Assembly: GCF_003999975.1 (NCBI RefSeq)
Contig: NZ_RJAC01000002.1
Span: 682,001-746,000, forward strand
Direction: 5' to 3'
Origin: Actinoplanes solisilvae
GTDB taxonomy: Bacteria > Actinomycetota > Actinomycetes > Mycobacteriales > Micromonosporaceae
DNA length: 64,000 bases
The notes below the pieces were generated by a model, which had not been told where the DNA came from, did not search any database, and saw nothing but the letters and a program-made list of their open reading frames with translations. The position numbers and the translations under genes are program-made. Positions 23,551-31,644 of the stretch are shown here, piece after piece. Every line of letters starts with the position of its first letter. The stretch's first letter is position 1.

Positions 23551-24544
23551 CGTCGTCCTCCTCCACGCATTCGTCGGGCGTCTTGTCGTCGCGCAGGCGC
23601 AGATAGCGGGGAAAGCGCAGCCGCCCGTCCGGTGTCCGATTGCCATAACGCACCTCGACGACCAGCTCAGGTCGTACCCAATGGGCCCCTCGGGAATCCT
23701 CGCGAGGCACCGCACCGGGCGCGAACGGCGAGTTTCGCTGGGCCAGCGGTTCAAGCTCGGCCAGCAGCTCCTTCTCGGCGACCGCGCCGATCCCGCCGCC
23801 GACCCGCCCGCGGAAGGCCAGCCCGTCCGGCGTCGGCACCCCGACCAGCAGACCGCCGAGCTTGCGCACCCCCGACCGCCAGCCGCCGACCACGTAGTCG
23901 CCGGTCCGGTCGAACTTGACCTTGACCCAGTCCGTCGAGCGCCGCCCGGGCAGATAGACCGAGTTGTTGCGCTTGGCGACCACGCCCTCCAGGCTGTTCT
24001 CGCGGGCCGCCTCCGCCGTCGCCGTACCGTCGGTGAAAACGGGCGGAACCATCCAGTGCGGTCCCGCCAGCCCGAGCTGCTCGAGCCGTTCCCGCCGCAG
24101 TTGATAGGGCAGGCCGGTGCAGTCGTGCCCGTCGAGAAAGAGCAGATCAAAGATCATGTACGTCACCGGCAGTGTCACCGCCAAGCGGGCAGCCCGGCCA
24201 TGCTCGCGCACGTGCATGCGCTCGGCCAGCGCCGTGAACGACGGCCGGCCCGCCGCGTCGAGCACCACCATCTCGCCGTCGAGCAGCGTGCCCTCAGGCA
24301 GACGTAGGTCGGCGATCTCGGGGTATGCCGAGGTCACGACCGCCCCGGACCGCGCGAACAGGTCGGGAGCACCTCCGGCGAAGAGCGCGAGAACCCGGAC
24401 CCCGTCCCACTTGAACTCGTAGCTCCACGCCGGCCCGGCCGGCAGCGCGCCGGCGGTCGCGAGCATGGGAGACAACGGCGCACCGGGCACCCGATCACCA
24501 TAGGCAGGACCGAACACCTTACGCAGTCGTCTCAGTGATGCCAT
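23540..24544 (-). CDS. ATP-dependent DNA ligase (LigD ligase domain)
   Basis: 334-residue ATP-dependent ligase. The adenylation motif I is YEFKWDGVR with Lys45 as the AMP acceptor, motif III is LLDGEMVVLDAAG, motif IV is SLEGVVAKR, and motif V is DWVKVKF. The OB-fold follows, with VGVPTPDGLAFRGRVGGGI and ending RYGNRTPDGRLRFPRYLRLRDDK. It seals double-strand breaks in NHEJ with the neighbouring polymerase and the divergently transcribed Ku, whose start is about 50 bp away. No nuclease (LigD 3'-phosphoesterase) domain is fused. Confidence 0.94.
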   Translation of the reverse strand: MASLRRLRKVFGPAYGDRVPGAPLSPMLATAGALPAGPAWSYEFKWDGVRVLALFAGGAPDLFARSGAVVTSAYPEIADLRLPEGTLLDGEMVVLDAAGRPSFTALAERMHVREHGRAARLAVTLPVTYMIFDLLFLDGHDCTGLPYQLRRERLEQLGLAGPHWMVPPVFTDGTATAEAARENSLEGVVAKRNNSVYLPGRRSTDWVKVKFDRTGDYVVGGWRSGVRKLGGLLVGVPTPDGLAFRGRVGGGIGAVAEKELLAELEPLAQRNSPFAPGAVPREDSRGAHWVRPELVVEVRYGNRTPDGRLRFPRYLRLRDDKTPDECVEEDDDGR

Positions 24545-24594
24545 TCTGATCAGGACAGGTCACGCTGGGTACGCGTCGGCTACGGGAGAGTGGC

Positions 24595-25524
24595 ATGCGA
24601 GCGATCTGGAAGGGCGCGGTCTCGTTCGGCCTGGTGTCGATCGCCGTCAAGCTCTACTCGGCCACCGAGGAAAAGGACATCCGCTTCCACCAGGTGCACC
24701 GCACCGACGGCGGACGCATCAAGTACCAGCGCACCTGCTCGATCGACGGCGAGGTGGTCAGCTACGACGACATCGCCAAGGGCTACGACATCGGCGGCGG
24801 CGAGATGGTCATCCTCACCGACGAAGACTTCGCCGACCTGCCCCTGACGACGTCGCGCGCGATCGACGTGCTCGAGTTCGTGCCCGCCGAGCAGATCGAC
24901 CCCATCCTGTTCGCCAAGGCCTACTACCTCGAACCCGAGGGACAGGCAGCCAAGCCGTACGTGCTGCTCCGCGACGCGCTCCAGGACGCCGACCGGGTCG
25001 CCATCGTCAAGATCGCGATCCGCCAGCGGGAACAACTCGCCACGCTGCGGGTGCATGAGGGCGTGCTCGTGCTCAACACGATGCTCTGGCCCGACGAGGT
25101 ACGCGCCCCCGAGTTCGGCTTCCTCGACGACGACATCGAGACCCGCCCGGCCGAGCTCGCGATGGCCAGCTCGCTGATCGATTCGATGGCCGGCAGCTTC
25201 AAGGCCGACGAGTTCACCGACAACTACCGGGCCGCCCTGCAAGAGGTCATCGACGCGAAGGTCGAGGGACGCGAAATCGTACAGCCGGAAGAGGCCGAGG
25301 AGGCGCCGGCGGCCGCCGTTGACCTGATGGCCGCGCTGAAGGCTTCGGTCGAGCGGGCCAAGAAGGCGCGCGGCGAGCAGCCCGAGAAGCGGGCGGCCGA
25401 GATCGAAGCGAAACCGGTCAAGAAGAGCGCGCCCGCCAAGAAGGCCACTGGTTCGGCGGCTAAGAAGACCGCTTCGGCGAAGAAGGCCACACCCGCTAAG
25501 AAGGCGGCGAAGAAGTCGGCGTGA
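24595..25524 (+). CDS. ku: Ku protein with lysine-rich tail
   Basis: 309-residue bacterial Ku, the homodimeric ring that binds DNA double-strand ends and recruits LigD. It begins MRAIWKGAVSFGLVSIAVKLYSATEEKDIRFHQVH and contains ITDEDFADLPLTTSRAIDVLEFV-like and FKADEFTDNYRAALQEVIDAK segments. The last ~60 residues are a Lys/Ala-rich repetitive tail (KKSAPAKKATGSAAKKTASAKK), an extension known in some actinobacterial Ku proteins to aid DNA binding. ATG with GGGAGAG upstream. It is divergent from the ligase-polymerase operon. A similar tail occurs in TopA in this window. Confidence 0.96.
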   Translation: MRAIWKGAVSFGLVSIAVKLYSATEEKDIRFHQVHRTDGGRIKYQRTCSIDGEVVSYDDIAKGYDIGGGEMVILTDEDFADLPLTTSRAIDVLEFVPAEQIDPILFAKAYYLEPEGQAAKPYVLLRDALQDADRVAIVKIAIRQREQLATLRVHEGVLVLNTMLWPDEVRAPEFGFLDDDIETRPAELAMASSLIDSMAGSFKADEFTDNYRAALQEVIDAKVEGREIVQPEEAEEAPAAAVDLMAALKASVERAKKARGEQPEKRAAEIEAKPVKKSAPAKKATGSAAKKTASAKKATPAKKAAKKSA

Positions 25525-25537
25525 CTAGAGTTGTCGC

Positions 25538-26026
25538 GTGGGATTGACGTGGGCTGAGTCTTATCTGGGCAAGGTACGGGCGAGCGTCGGGGACACCGAC
25601 ACCATCCTCTTCGTCGGGGCACGCGGCGTGATCCTCGACGATCAGAACCGGTTGCTGCTGATCCAGCGGTCCGACAACCGCCGCTGGGCCATCCCGGCCG
25701 GGGCGATGGAGCTCGGCGAGAGCATGGAAGACTGCGCGATCCGCGAGGTGTGGGAAGAAACGGGTCTGCGGGCCACGTCGCTGACGCCGTTCGCGTTCTA
25801 CAGCGCCTACACCTACACCAACGACTACGGCCACACCTACCAGCAGATCCTCATGTCGTTCCGCATTCACGCGTGGGAAGGCGAACTGCTGCGCGAAACC
25901 GAGGAATCAGTCGACGCGGGCTTCTTCCCGCTGGACGCGCTCCCCGGCCCCAAGTCGTTCATCATCGACGAGACCCTCGACGACCTAGCCCAGTTCGAAG
26001 CCACCGGCCGCCTGGTCGTGAAATAG
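25538..26026 (+). CDS. NUDIX hydrolase
   Basis: 162-residue pyrophosphohydrolase. The Nudix box at residues 55-77 fits GX5EX7REUXEEXGU exactly (GAMELGESMEDCAIREVWEETGL), preceded by RSDNRRWAIP. The N-terminal ~22 residues (LTWAESYLGKVRASVGDTDT) suggest the ADP-ribose or nucleoside-diphosphate-type group often fused or adjacent to Ku genes. GTG start 13 bp after the ku stop, so it is likely in the same transcript. The substrate is uncertain. Confidence 0.93.
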   Translation: MGLTWAESYLGKVRASVGDTDTILFVGARGVILDDQNRLLLIQRSDNRRWAIPAGAMELGESMEDCAIREVWEETGLRATSLTPFAFYSAYTYTNDYGHTYQQILMSFRIHAWEGELLRETEESVDAGFFPLDALPGPKSFIIDETLDDLAQFEATGRLVVK

Positions 26027-26075
26027 CTGGACCTGGCATCAGTGACCTTCTCCCCGTACGCATCCACGCCGCGAG

Positions 26076-26408
26076 TTACTCCTCGACCCGGACCTGCCGC
26101 GTGAAGTCATGCCCGCACGGCAGGACGACAAAGACGACGGACCGGACCACCAACGTGCCGTCCTCCCGCTCGTCATAGTCGAGCGGCTCCGCATTGACGT
26201 CGACGACGACTTTTCCGCACGTCGGACAGCGCCCCTCGGCGGTGACCACGCCGAAAACCCGTGCCGGCATCGTCTCGGCCGTTTCCTGGACCTGCTCCCC
26301 CGCCTCTTTCTGCGCGGTCGTTCTAGGCGGCTGCATCTGAGGCTTGGGCACGGCAACTCCCGATCTGCGGACACCGGCACCCGTCGTCGAACGGCACGCC
26401 GGACACAT
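26076..26408 (-). CDS. Hypothetical protein with zinc-ribbon-like cysteines
   Basis: 110 residues if started at ATG 26408. An MCPAC motif lies at the N-terminus, a disordered Gln/Thr-rich stretch in the middle, and a C-terminal half with RCPTCGKVVVDVNAEPLDYDEREDG and VVFVVLPCGHDFTRQVRVEE. The CPxC ... PCGH pair resembles a zinc-binding beta ribbon. None of the in-frame starts (26408, 26336, or the Met before PARVFGVV) has a good ribosome-binding site, so the true N-terminus is uncertain. No family assigned. Confidence 0.6.
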   Translation of the reverse strand: MCPACRSTTGAGVRRSGVAVPKPQMQPPRTTAQKEAGEQVQETAETMPARVFGVVTAEGRCPTCGKVVVDVNAEPLDYDEREDGTLVVRSVVFVVLPCGHDFTRQVRVEE

Positions 26409-26584
26409 GCCGCCGCGAGCGCGTACCCCTCACGCTACTTCGCCACTCGCCCCGGCCCGAACCCGCCGACCCCCGTTTCACCTGCCCGAGCACCGCCATT
26501 GCCCGCCGCTCGAGAACCCACACCCGGCCGAACCGCACCCGGCGCTCGCCAAACTCGGCGCTGCCTGATCGCGGGGCTTTCCAA

Positions 26585-26662
26585 GCCCGGCACCCCCAAA
26601 GCTCGGCACCCCCAAAGCCCGGCACCCCCAGCCCGGCACCCCTCCAGCCCGGCACCCCCAAA
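26585..26662. repeat. 16-bp tandem repeat array
   Basis: Five units of GCCCGGCACCCCCAAA, with the third shortened and one variant, at 26585-26662. The array lies in the 438-bp gene-free stretch 26409-26846. The rest of the stretch shows no ribosome-binding site or coding signature; ORFs here are translations of the repeat. The + strand is C-rich, so the minus strand has regular G runs. Confidence 0.8.
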
Positions 26663-26846
26663 GCCCGCCCAAGTCGTGCATCCGCTCGGTACTGCGGGGG
26701 CACGGCGGCGCTCTGTTGGGCGGGATTCGGCGATGCGGGCGCCAGCCCGCGAGCCTGAAGCGCCACCGGGACCGGCCCGGCAGCCGGGTGATCGGCCGGT
26801 GTCGCAGGAAGCGGCCCGCAGAACCGAGAACAATTCCTACGCCGTA

Positions 26847-28088
26847 CTAAATGGTTTTTTGTCCTGGAAGTGGCTTGACCGAACCGGCCAGGGCGATGGA
26901 AACGATCAAGAGGACCGCCACAGCGACCAGGGCGTTTTTGACCATGATGTGGTCACCTAGGAAGCCGATCAGCGGGGGGCCGCCCAGGAAGGCGCAGTAG
27001 CCGATCGAGGCGACCACGCTGACCCGGGAGGCGGCGTGGGCCGGGTCGTCGGCGGCGGCGCTCATGCCGACGGGGAAGCCCAGGGACGCGCCCAAGCCCC
27101 ACAGCAGGGCGCCGGCGAAGGCGAACGGGGTCGACGGGCCGAGGATGTAGAGCGCGAGTCCGGCCAGGCTGACCACGGCCAGGGCTCGGACCACCGGCAC
27201 GCGGCCGAAGCGGTCGAGCAGGGTGGGGCCGAACCAGCGGCCGGCGGTCATGGCGGCCAGGAATACGGCGAAGGCGAGGGCGCCGACCGTGGCGGAGGCG
27301 CCGTAACTGTCGATGACCGAGACGCTGATCCAGTCGATGCCGGCGCCCTCGGTGAAGGCGAAGGCCAGCACGAAGATGCCGACCAGGATCGTGCGGGGTT
27401 CCCGCCACGAGGAGAGGGCGTTGCCGATGCGGTCACGCTTGGTGACGGGCGAGGTCGAGCCGATCAGGGTGGGGTCGGAGGGGGTCACGATCGGTTCGGG
27501 CTCCGCGTCGTCGGGGATGAACGTTCGGACCGAGACGATGACGATGACCGCGACCAGGACGGCCGTCACGGCGAGGTGGATGGTGACCGAGATGCCGAGG
27601 GCGACCGCGGCTGCGCCGAACAGCGCGCCCGCGACCGTGCCGATGCTGAATCCGGCGTGGAAGCGGGGCATGATCGCCTTGCCCAGGCGGCGTTCGACGA
27701 CCGCGCCCTGCACGTTCATGGCGACGTCCCAGGCGCCGTTCGCGAAGCCGAAGCCGAACAGCGCGATCACGACCGGCAGCACGCCGAACTCGTAGCCGAT
27801 CGAGACCGCCAGCAGGGCGACGCCGAGCAGGCCGCCCATCGCGGCGACGGTGCGGCTGGAGCCGAAGCGGGCGACGATCTGGCCCGCCATCAGCAGCGAC
27901 ACGATCGAGCCGGCGGCCAGTGAAAGCAGCACGAGGCCGAGTCGCGACGGGGTCAGGCCGAGCTCGTCGCGGATCTGCGGGATGCGCGACGCCCAGCTCG
28001 CGGTGGCGACGCCGGCGAGGATGAAGGCCGCGTAGACGGCACGGGTCGCTGCCCGCACCTCGGGCGCGGTCTGGACGACGGAAGTCAC
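26847..28088 (-). CDS. MFS transporter
   Basis: 413 residues from GTG 28088, with 12 hydrophobic segments. It contains ASWASRIPQIRDELGLTPSRLGLVLLSLAAGSIVSLLMAG and FGFGFANGAWDVAMNVQGAVVERRLGKAIMPRFHAGFSIG, which place it among the YbjJ/fucose-permease-like MFS proteins. The start overlaps the TetR stop as GTGA, so it is in an operon under that repressor. The longer frame upstream (to 28256) is a shadow inside the TetR gene. Substrate unknown. Confidence 0.92.
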   Translation of the reverse strand: MTSVVQTAPEVRAATRAVYAAFILAGVATASWASRIPQIRDELGLTPSRLGLVLLSLAAGSIVSLLMAGQIVARFGSSRTVAAMGGLLGVALLAVSIGYEFGVLPVVIALFGFGFANGAWDVAMNVQGAVVERRLGKAIMPRFHAGFSIGTVAGALFGAAAVALGISVTIHLAVTAVLVAVIVIVSVRTFIPDDAEPEPIVTPSDPTLIGSTSPVTKRDRIGNALSSWREPRTILVGIFVLAFAFTEGAGIDWISVSVIDSYGASATVGALAFAVFLAAMTAGRWFGPTLLDRFGRVPVVRALAVVSLAGLALYILGPSTPFAFAGALLWGLGASLGFPVGMSAAADDPAHAASRVSVVASIGYCAFLGGPPLIGFLGDHIMVKNALVAVAVLLIVSIALAGSVKPLPGQKTI

Positions 28089-28654
28089 TGAGGCACTCCG
28101 AGAAAACGGCCCACGATCGTACGGGTGTCCGCGCGGTCGAACGAGGCGGTGGACAGGGTGAGGTGGATGACGAGGCCCTCTATGAGTGCGTCGACCCCGC
28201 GCGCGGTCACCGGATCGAGGAACCGCTCGAGTACCACGCGTGACCGGCGCATCCATGCCTCGGTCACTCCGCGCAGCGCCGGGTTGCGCAGGGCCGCGAG
28301 ATACAGCTCGTACGACACCGCCCAGTCTCGCGCGTCGCCACCGGCGCCCCCGTTGATCAGGTCGGTCAGGGCGTCGGCGAAGCCCGCCAGGTCGGTCACC
28401 CCGTCGAAGTGGGCCTCGTAGCGCGGCGACATCTGTTCGGCATGCCGCCGGAAGGCCTGTTCGAGCAGGTCGTCGATGCTGTCGAAGTGGTAGGTGATCG
28501 AGCCCAGCGGCACGTCGGCGGCGGCAGCGATGCGCCGGCTGGTCGTGCCCGCGACGCCGTGGTCGGCGATGACCTCAAGGGCCGCGTCGACGATCCGGCT
28601 TTTGCGGTCAGGGTCGTAGCGGCGCGCCGACCGGGCGGCGGGCAGGGCGGTCAC
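28085..28654 (-). CDS. TetR family transcriptional regulator
   Basis: 189 residues. DNA-binding domain KSRIVDAALEVIADHGVAGTTSRRIAAAADVPLGSITYHFDSIDDLLEQAF; C-terminal dimer and ligand domain with SYELYLAALRNPALRG. GTG start overlapping the upstream acetyltransferase stop by 4 bp, and its own stop overlaps the MFS start by 4 bp. It is thus the middle gene of a tightly coupled three-gene operon. It most likely controls the operon. Confidence 0.92.
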   Translation of the reverse strand: MTALPAARSARRYDPDRKSRIVDAALEVIADHGVAGTTSRRIAAAADVPLGSITYHFDSIDDLLEQAFRRHAEQMSPRYEAHFDGVTDLAGFADALTDLINGGAGGDARDWAVSYELYLAALRNPALRGVTEAWMRRSRVVLERFLDPVTARGVDALIEGLVIHLTLSTASFDRADTRTIVGRFLGVPQ

Positions 28655-29211
28655 GGTTCGACCTTGCGGATCACGCGGGCGGGATTGCCGACCGCGACCA
28701 CGTTGGGTGGCAGGTCTCGCGTCACTACGGCACCCGCGCCGACCACCGTGTTGTCACCGATGGTCACGCCGGGCAGGACGATGGCCCCGCCGCCGAGCCA
28801 GACGTTGTCACCGATGACGATCGGCGAGGCCGCCTCCCACTTGTCGCGCCGCGGCCCCGCCTCGACCGGGTGCCACGCGGTCAGCAGCTGCACGTTCGGC
28901 CCGATCTGCACGTCGTCGCCGATGGTGACAGTCGCCACGTCAAGGCTGATCAACCCGAAATTCGCGAACGTGCGAGCCCCGACGAAGGTCTGGTAGCCGT
29001 AGTCGCAGCGGAACGGCGGGCGGATCTCGCTGTCCTCGCCGAACCGCCCGAGCAGCTCGGTCAGCAGCTCACGCCGCAGCCCGTGGTCGGTCGGGTCGGC
29101 CGCGTTGAGCCGGTGGGACAGAGCCGCGGCCCGCTCCAGATCGCGGGAAAGGGCAGGATCATCGGCCTGATACAACTCACCGGCCAGCATCCGCTCGCGC
29201 ATCGTGGTCAT
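28651..29211 (-). CDS. Maltose O-acetyltransferase family protein
   Basis: 186 residues from ATG 29211. N-terminal MAC domain (MRERMLAGELYQADDPALSRDLERAAALSHRLNAADP) followed by left-handed beta-helix hexapeptide repeats with the catalytic-His region LLTAWHPVEAGPRRDKWEAASPIVIGDNVWLGGGAIVLPGVTIGDNTVVGAGAVVTRDLPPNVVAVGNPARVIRKV. It transfers acetyl from acetyl-CoA to a sugar hydroxyl. The upstream extension to 29367 is not needed for the family. A GGGG run lies 5 nt before the ATG. First gene of the acetyltransferase-TetR-MFS operon. Confidence 0.92.
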   Translation of the reverse strand: MTTMRERMLAGELYQADDPALSRDLERAAALSHRLNAADPTDHGLRRELLTELLGRFGEDSEIRPPFRCDYGYQTFVGARTFANFGLISLDVATVTIGDDVQIGPNVQLLTAWHPVEAGPRRDKWEAASPIVIGDNVWLGGGAIVLPGVTIGDNTVVGAGAVVTRDLPPNVVAVGNPARVIRKVEP

Positions 29212-29272
29212 AAGCCCCAAGCCTAGCCCCGATGTGTACGCCCGTACATAGAAGGCTGGATAGACTCCGCTC

Positions 29273-30382
29273 GTGATCGCGGAGCCGGCTTGGGACGTGG
29301 CAGTTGTCGGCGGGGGCCCGGCGGGGCTGTCCGCGGCGCGAGCGGCCGCCGCGTCCGGCGCGCGCACGATCGTCCTGGAACGAGCCGAGCACCCGCGTTA
29401 CAAAACCTGCGGCGGCGGCCTCATCGGTACCTCCATGCGATACGCCTCGGAATACATCGACGTGCCCGCTCAAGACTCGATCTCGTCGCTCACGTTCACA
29501 CTGAACGGACGGCGTACGCTCACCCGCCGCGGCGGCGATCGTCCGCTGTTGACGCTGGTCAGGCGCGACGACTTCGACCACGCGTGGTATTCGGCGGCCC
29601 TCGCGGCCGGCGCCGTCGTGCGGCAGAACGCCCAGGTCCGCGCGGTCGATGAGGGCGTCGTCCGGCTGGCCGACGGTGAGGAGATCACGGCCCGGGTCGT
29701 CATCGGCGCCGACGGGTCGGCCGGCATCACGTCGCGCCACGTCGGCGTGGTCTTCGAGCAGCAAGATCTCGGGCTCGAGGTGGAGCTGGCGGCCACGCCT
29801 GCCGACCGCCGCGACTGGCAGGGGCGGGTGCTGCTGGACTGGGGCCCGTTCCCGGGGTCGTACGGCTGGGTCTTTCCCAAGAACGACCAGCTCACGGTCG
29901 GCGTCATCATGTCCAAGGGCCACGGTGCCGAGACGAAGAGATACCTGACCGACTTCGTCTCCCGGATGGGTCTGTCCGAGCGCGAGGTGCTGCGCGACTC
30001 CGGACATCTGACGCGCTGCCGCCGCCCCGATTCGCCGCTGCGCCGCGGGTCGGTCGTAGTGGTCGGCGACGCGGCCGGCCTGCTCGAACCGTGGACGCGC
30101 GAGGGCATCAGCTACGCCCTGCGTTCCGGCACGTGGGCCGGCTCTTCCTGGAAAGACCTTGCCGAGTACGAACGTCGCGTCAACGCCGAACTCGGGCCCG
30201 AGATGTCCGCCGGCCGGCGGCTGCTGAACGCGTTCTGCCGCTATCCGGGCGTGATCCACTCGCTGATGAGCACGCCGCTGGGGTGGCGGGCCTTCGCGGC
30301 CTTCTGCCGGGGCAACGTGTCGATGGCCGAGGTGATCCAGCGCCGCAGCATCCGGGCGGCGCTCGCGATCTTCCGCGCTTAG
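29273..30382 (+). CDS. Geranylgeranyl reductase family FAD oxidoreductase
   Basis: 369-residue flavoprotein. Rossmann motif VAVVGGGPAGLSAARAAAASGARTIVLERA at residues 9-38, the family-typical KTCGGGLIG near 46, GADGSAGITSRHV, and the second FAD motif VVGDAAGLLEPWTREGISYALRSG near 265. It probably reduces double bonds of polyprenyl chains (menaquinone side chain or lipid-linked prenyl). GTG start with TAGACT about 6 nt upstream, so it may be leaderless. The stop overlaps that of the convergent DUF6226 gene. Confidence 0.9.
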   Translation: MIAEPAWDVAVVGGGPAGLSAARAAAASGARTIVLERAEHPRYKTCGGGLIGTSMRYASEYIDVPAQDSISSLTFTLNGRRTLTRRGGDRPLLTLVRRDDFDHAWYSAALAAGAVVRQNAQVRAVDEGVVRLADGEEITARVVIGADGSAGITSRHVGVVFEQQDLGLEVELAATPADRRDWQGRVLLDWGPFPGSYGWVFPKNDQLTVGVIMSKGHGAETKRYLTDFVSRMGLSEREVLRDSGHLTRCRRPDSPLRRGSVVVVGDAAGLLEPWTREGISYALRSGTWAGSSWKDLAEYERRVNAELGPEMSAGRRLLNAFCRYPGVIHSLMSTPLGWRAFAAFCRGNVSMAEVIQRRSIRAALAIFRA

Positions 30383-30927
30383 CCCGTCCCGCCGCCTTTC
30401 TCGGTGCCTTTCTCAGCCGGGCGCGGCGGCCACGGCGCCCACTGGACGGCCGCGGCGAACCCGCTGCGCCTGGCCTCACGGGCGTCTGCCCTGGCCAGCG
30501 GGCCTTCACGGCGGGCGTTGATGCCGACGCCGATCAGCCGGCTCTCGAACCACGACCCGCCCACCCCACGCCGGACGCGCTCCCACAACCCGCCCTCAAC
30601 CAGGGCGGAGGCTTGCGTACGCAGCACGTCGACGAGCTGAAGCGGATCTTCGCCGCAGACCTCGCAGCCGCAGCCGGGCAGGGTCTCGACCCACCATCGC
30701 CCGAGACGCACGGCAAGGCCCGGCGTCTCGGTGAATGCGATAGCGAGCGGGGCGGCCGCCGGAGTTCGCGGCATCAGCCGTTCCATGCGCACGAGCGCGT
30801 CATCGGGCCCGAGCGGTTCCTTGCTCTCCCGGCGGTCGACCATGTAGCGACCCGCCAGCTCGTCCAGCAGCGCCTCGGCCGCGTCATGCAGGACGGCGAA
30901 GCGGGCGGAGTGCGAGTCAGCCCTCAC
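30379..30927 (-). CDS. DUF6226 family protein
   Basis: 182 residues. Contains RMERLMPRTPAAAPLAIAFTETPGLAVRLGRWWVETLPGCGCEVCGEDPLQLVDVLRTQASALVEGG, including a CGCEVCGED cysteine cluster (possible metal site) that I associate with DUF6226. C-terminus Pro/Lys/Gly-rich. Cytoplasmic, function unknown. Convergent with the flavoprotein gene, stop codons overlapping. Related proteins are found in Actinoplanes and Streptomyces. Confidence 0.8.
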   Translation of the reverse strand: MRADSHSARFAVLHDAAEALLDELAGRYMVDRRESKEPLGPDDALVRMERLMPRTPAAAPLAIAFTETPGLAVRLGRWWVETLPGCGCEVCGEDPLQLVDVLRTQASALVEGGLWERVRRGVGGSWFESRLIGVGINARREGPLARADAREARRSGFAAAVQWAPWPPRPAEKGTEKGGGTG

Positions 30928-30984
30928 CAGCGCAGTATGCCGCCCTCGGCCGACGACTTACCAGCGCTTCAGCCCGAGTTCCCC

Positions 30985-31182
30985 TCATTCGAAGGAGAAG
31001 TCGCCCGTCTTGACGCCGTCGGTGAAGGCCAGCCACTCGGCCTCGGTGAAGGAGAGGACAACCCCTGCGGGGGCTTTCGAATCACGAACCAGATAGCGGC
31101 CGCCGACCTTGGCGACCTCGACGCAGTTTCCGCCGGTGCAGCGCTTGGCTCTACGCCATCGCGTTTCTGCCCAGTCGATCAT
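30985..31182 (-). CDS. DUF397 protein
   Basis: 65 residues: ETRWRRAKRCTGGNCVEVAKVGGRYLVRDSKAPAGVVLSFTEAEWLAFTDGVKTGDF, the complete DUF397 pattern (W-x2-A/S-x-C-x4-C-V-E-V-A, VRDSK, FTxxEWxAF). DUF397 proteins are small partners of XRE/DUF5753 regulators in actinomycetes and modulate their activity. This copy is separated from the next by 222 bp that contain a terminator and a palindrome, so it probably has its own promoter. Confidence 0.92.
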   Translation of the reverse strand: MIDWAETRWRRAKRCTGGNCVEVAKVGGRYLVRDSKAPAGVVLSFTEAEWLAFTDGVKTGDFSFE

Positions 31183-31300
31183 TGTGCACCTCCGTGCCGG
31201 TTCCCGAAGTCCACGTTAAGCGACGACTTCAGAGTCCGGCAGGAATGAATGACGACAGTCCCAGCCTGGGCACACCTTATGCCGGTTAGATCCGGATTTA

Positions 31301-31317
31301 TTGACCATCCTGGTCAA
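31301..31317. promoter_or_regulatory. Short palindrome upstream of DUF397 gene
   Basis: TTGACCA-TCC-TGGTCAA, 7-bp perfect arms, about 120 bp before the start of the downstream DUF397 gene. Candidate operator. The only evidence is symmetry and position. Confidence 0.45.
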
Positions 31318-31354
31318 GAATGTCCGTTTTACAGACGTGCCGGAGATTCTCAAA

Positions 31355-31388
31355 CCGCCCTGCGCAGCAAAAAACCCGCGCAGGGCGG
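31355..31388 (-). terminator. Terminator hairpin after the XRE-DUF397 operon
   Basis: CCGCCCTGCGC pairs with GCGCAGGGCGG (11 bp) around a 12-nt loop that holds a T-rich run on the minus strand. It lies 17 bp past the stop of the DUF397 gene at 31405. Only a short T tract follows, so its strength as an intrinsic terminator is uncertain. Confidence 0.65.
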
Positions 31389-31404
31389 GTAAAGCACGTT
31401 CGGG

Positions 31405-31599
31405 TCAGAAAACGAACTCGTCGGCCTTCACTCCCGCGACGAACGCGAGCCACTCGGCCTCGGTGAACGCATGAGCCGGCAGCTCGGGGTTCTTGCTGTC
31501 CCGAACCAGGTACTGTCCGTCAACCTTGGCGACCTCGACACACGTGCCGCTACTGCACCGGCTGCTCTTGCGCCACTTGGGCGCGTCGACCTCGATCAT
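31405..31599 (-). CDS. DUF397 protein
   Basis: 64 residues from ATG 31599, with AGGAGA 8 nt upstream. Sequence APKWRKSSRCSSGTCVEVAKVDGQYLVRDSKNPELPAHAFTEAEWLAFVAGVKADEF, a full DUF397 motif. It lies 45 bp after the XRE/DUF5753 regulator on the same strand and is its likely partner. It shares most motif positions with the other DUF397 protein here, which suggests duplication. Confidence 0.93.
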   Translation of the reverse strand: MIEVDAPKWRKSSRCSSGTCVEVAKVDGQYLVRDSKNPELPAHAFTEAEWLAFVAGVKADEFVF

Positions 31600-31644
31600 C
31601 TCGACTCTCCTGAACTCACAACATGCTGGAACTCTCAATAGGTA

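Noticed and set aside
26109..26960. 283-codon + strand ORF through the repeat region
   Set aside because: Translation of Pro-rich repeat DNA and antisense of neighbouring genes; no start signal.
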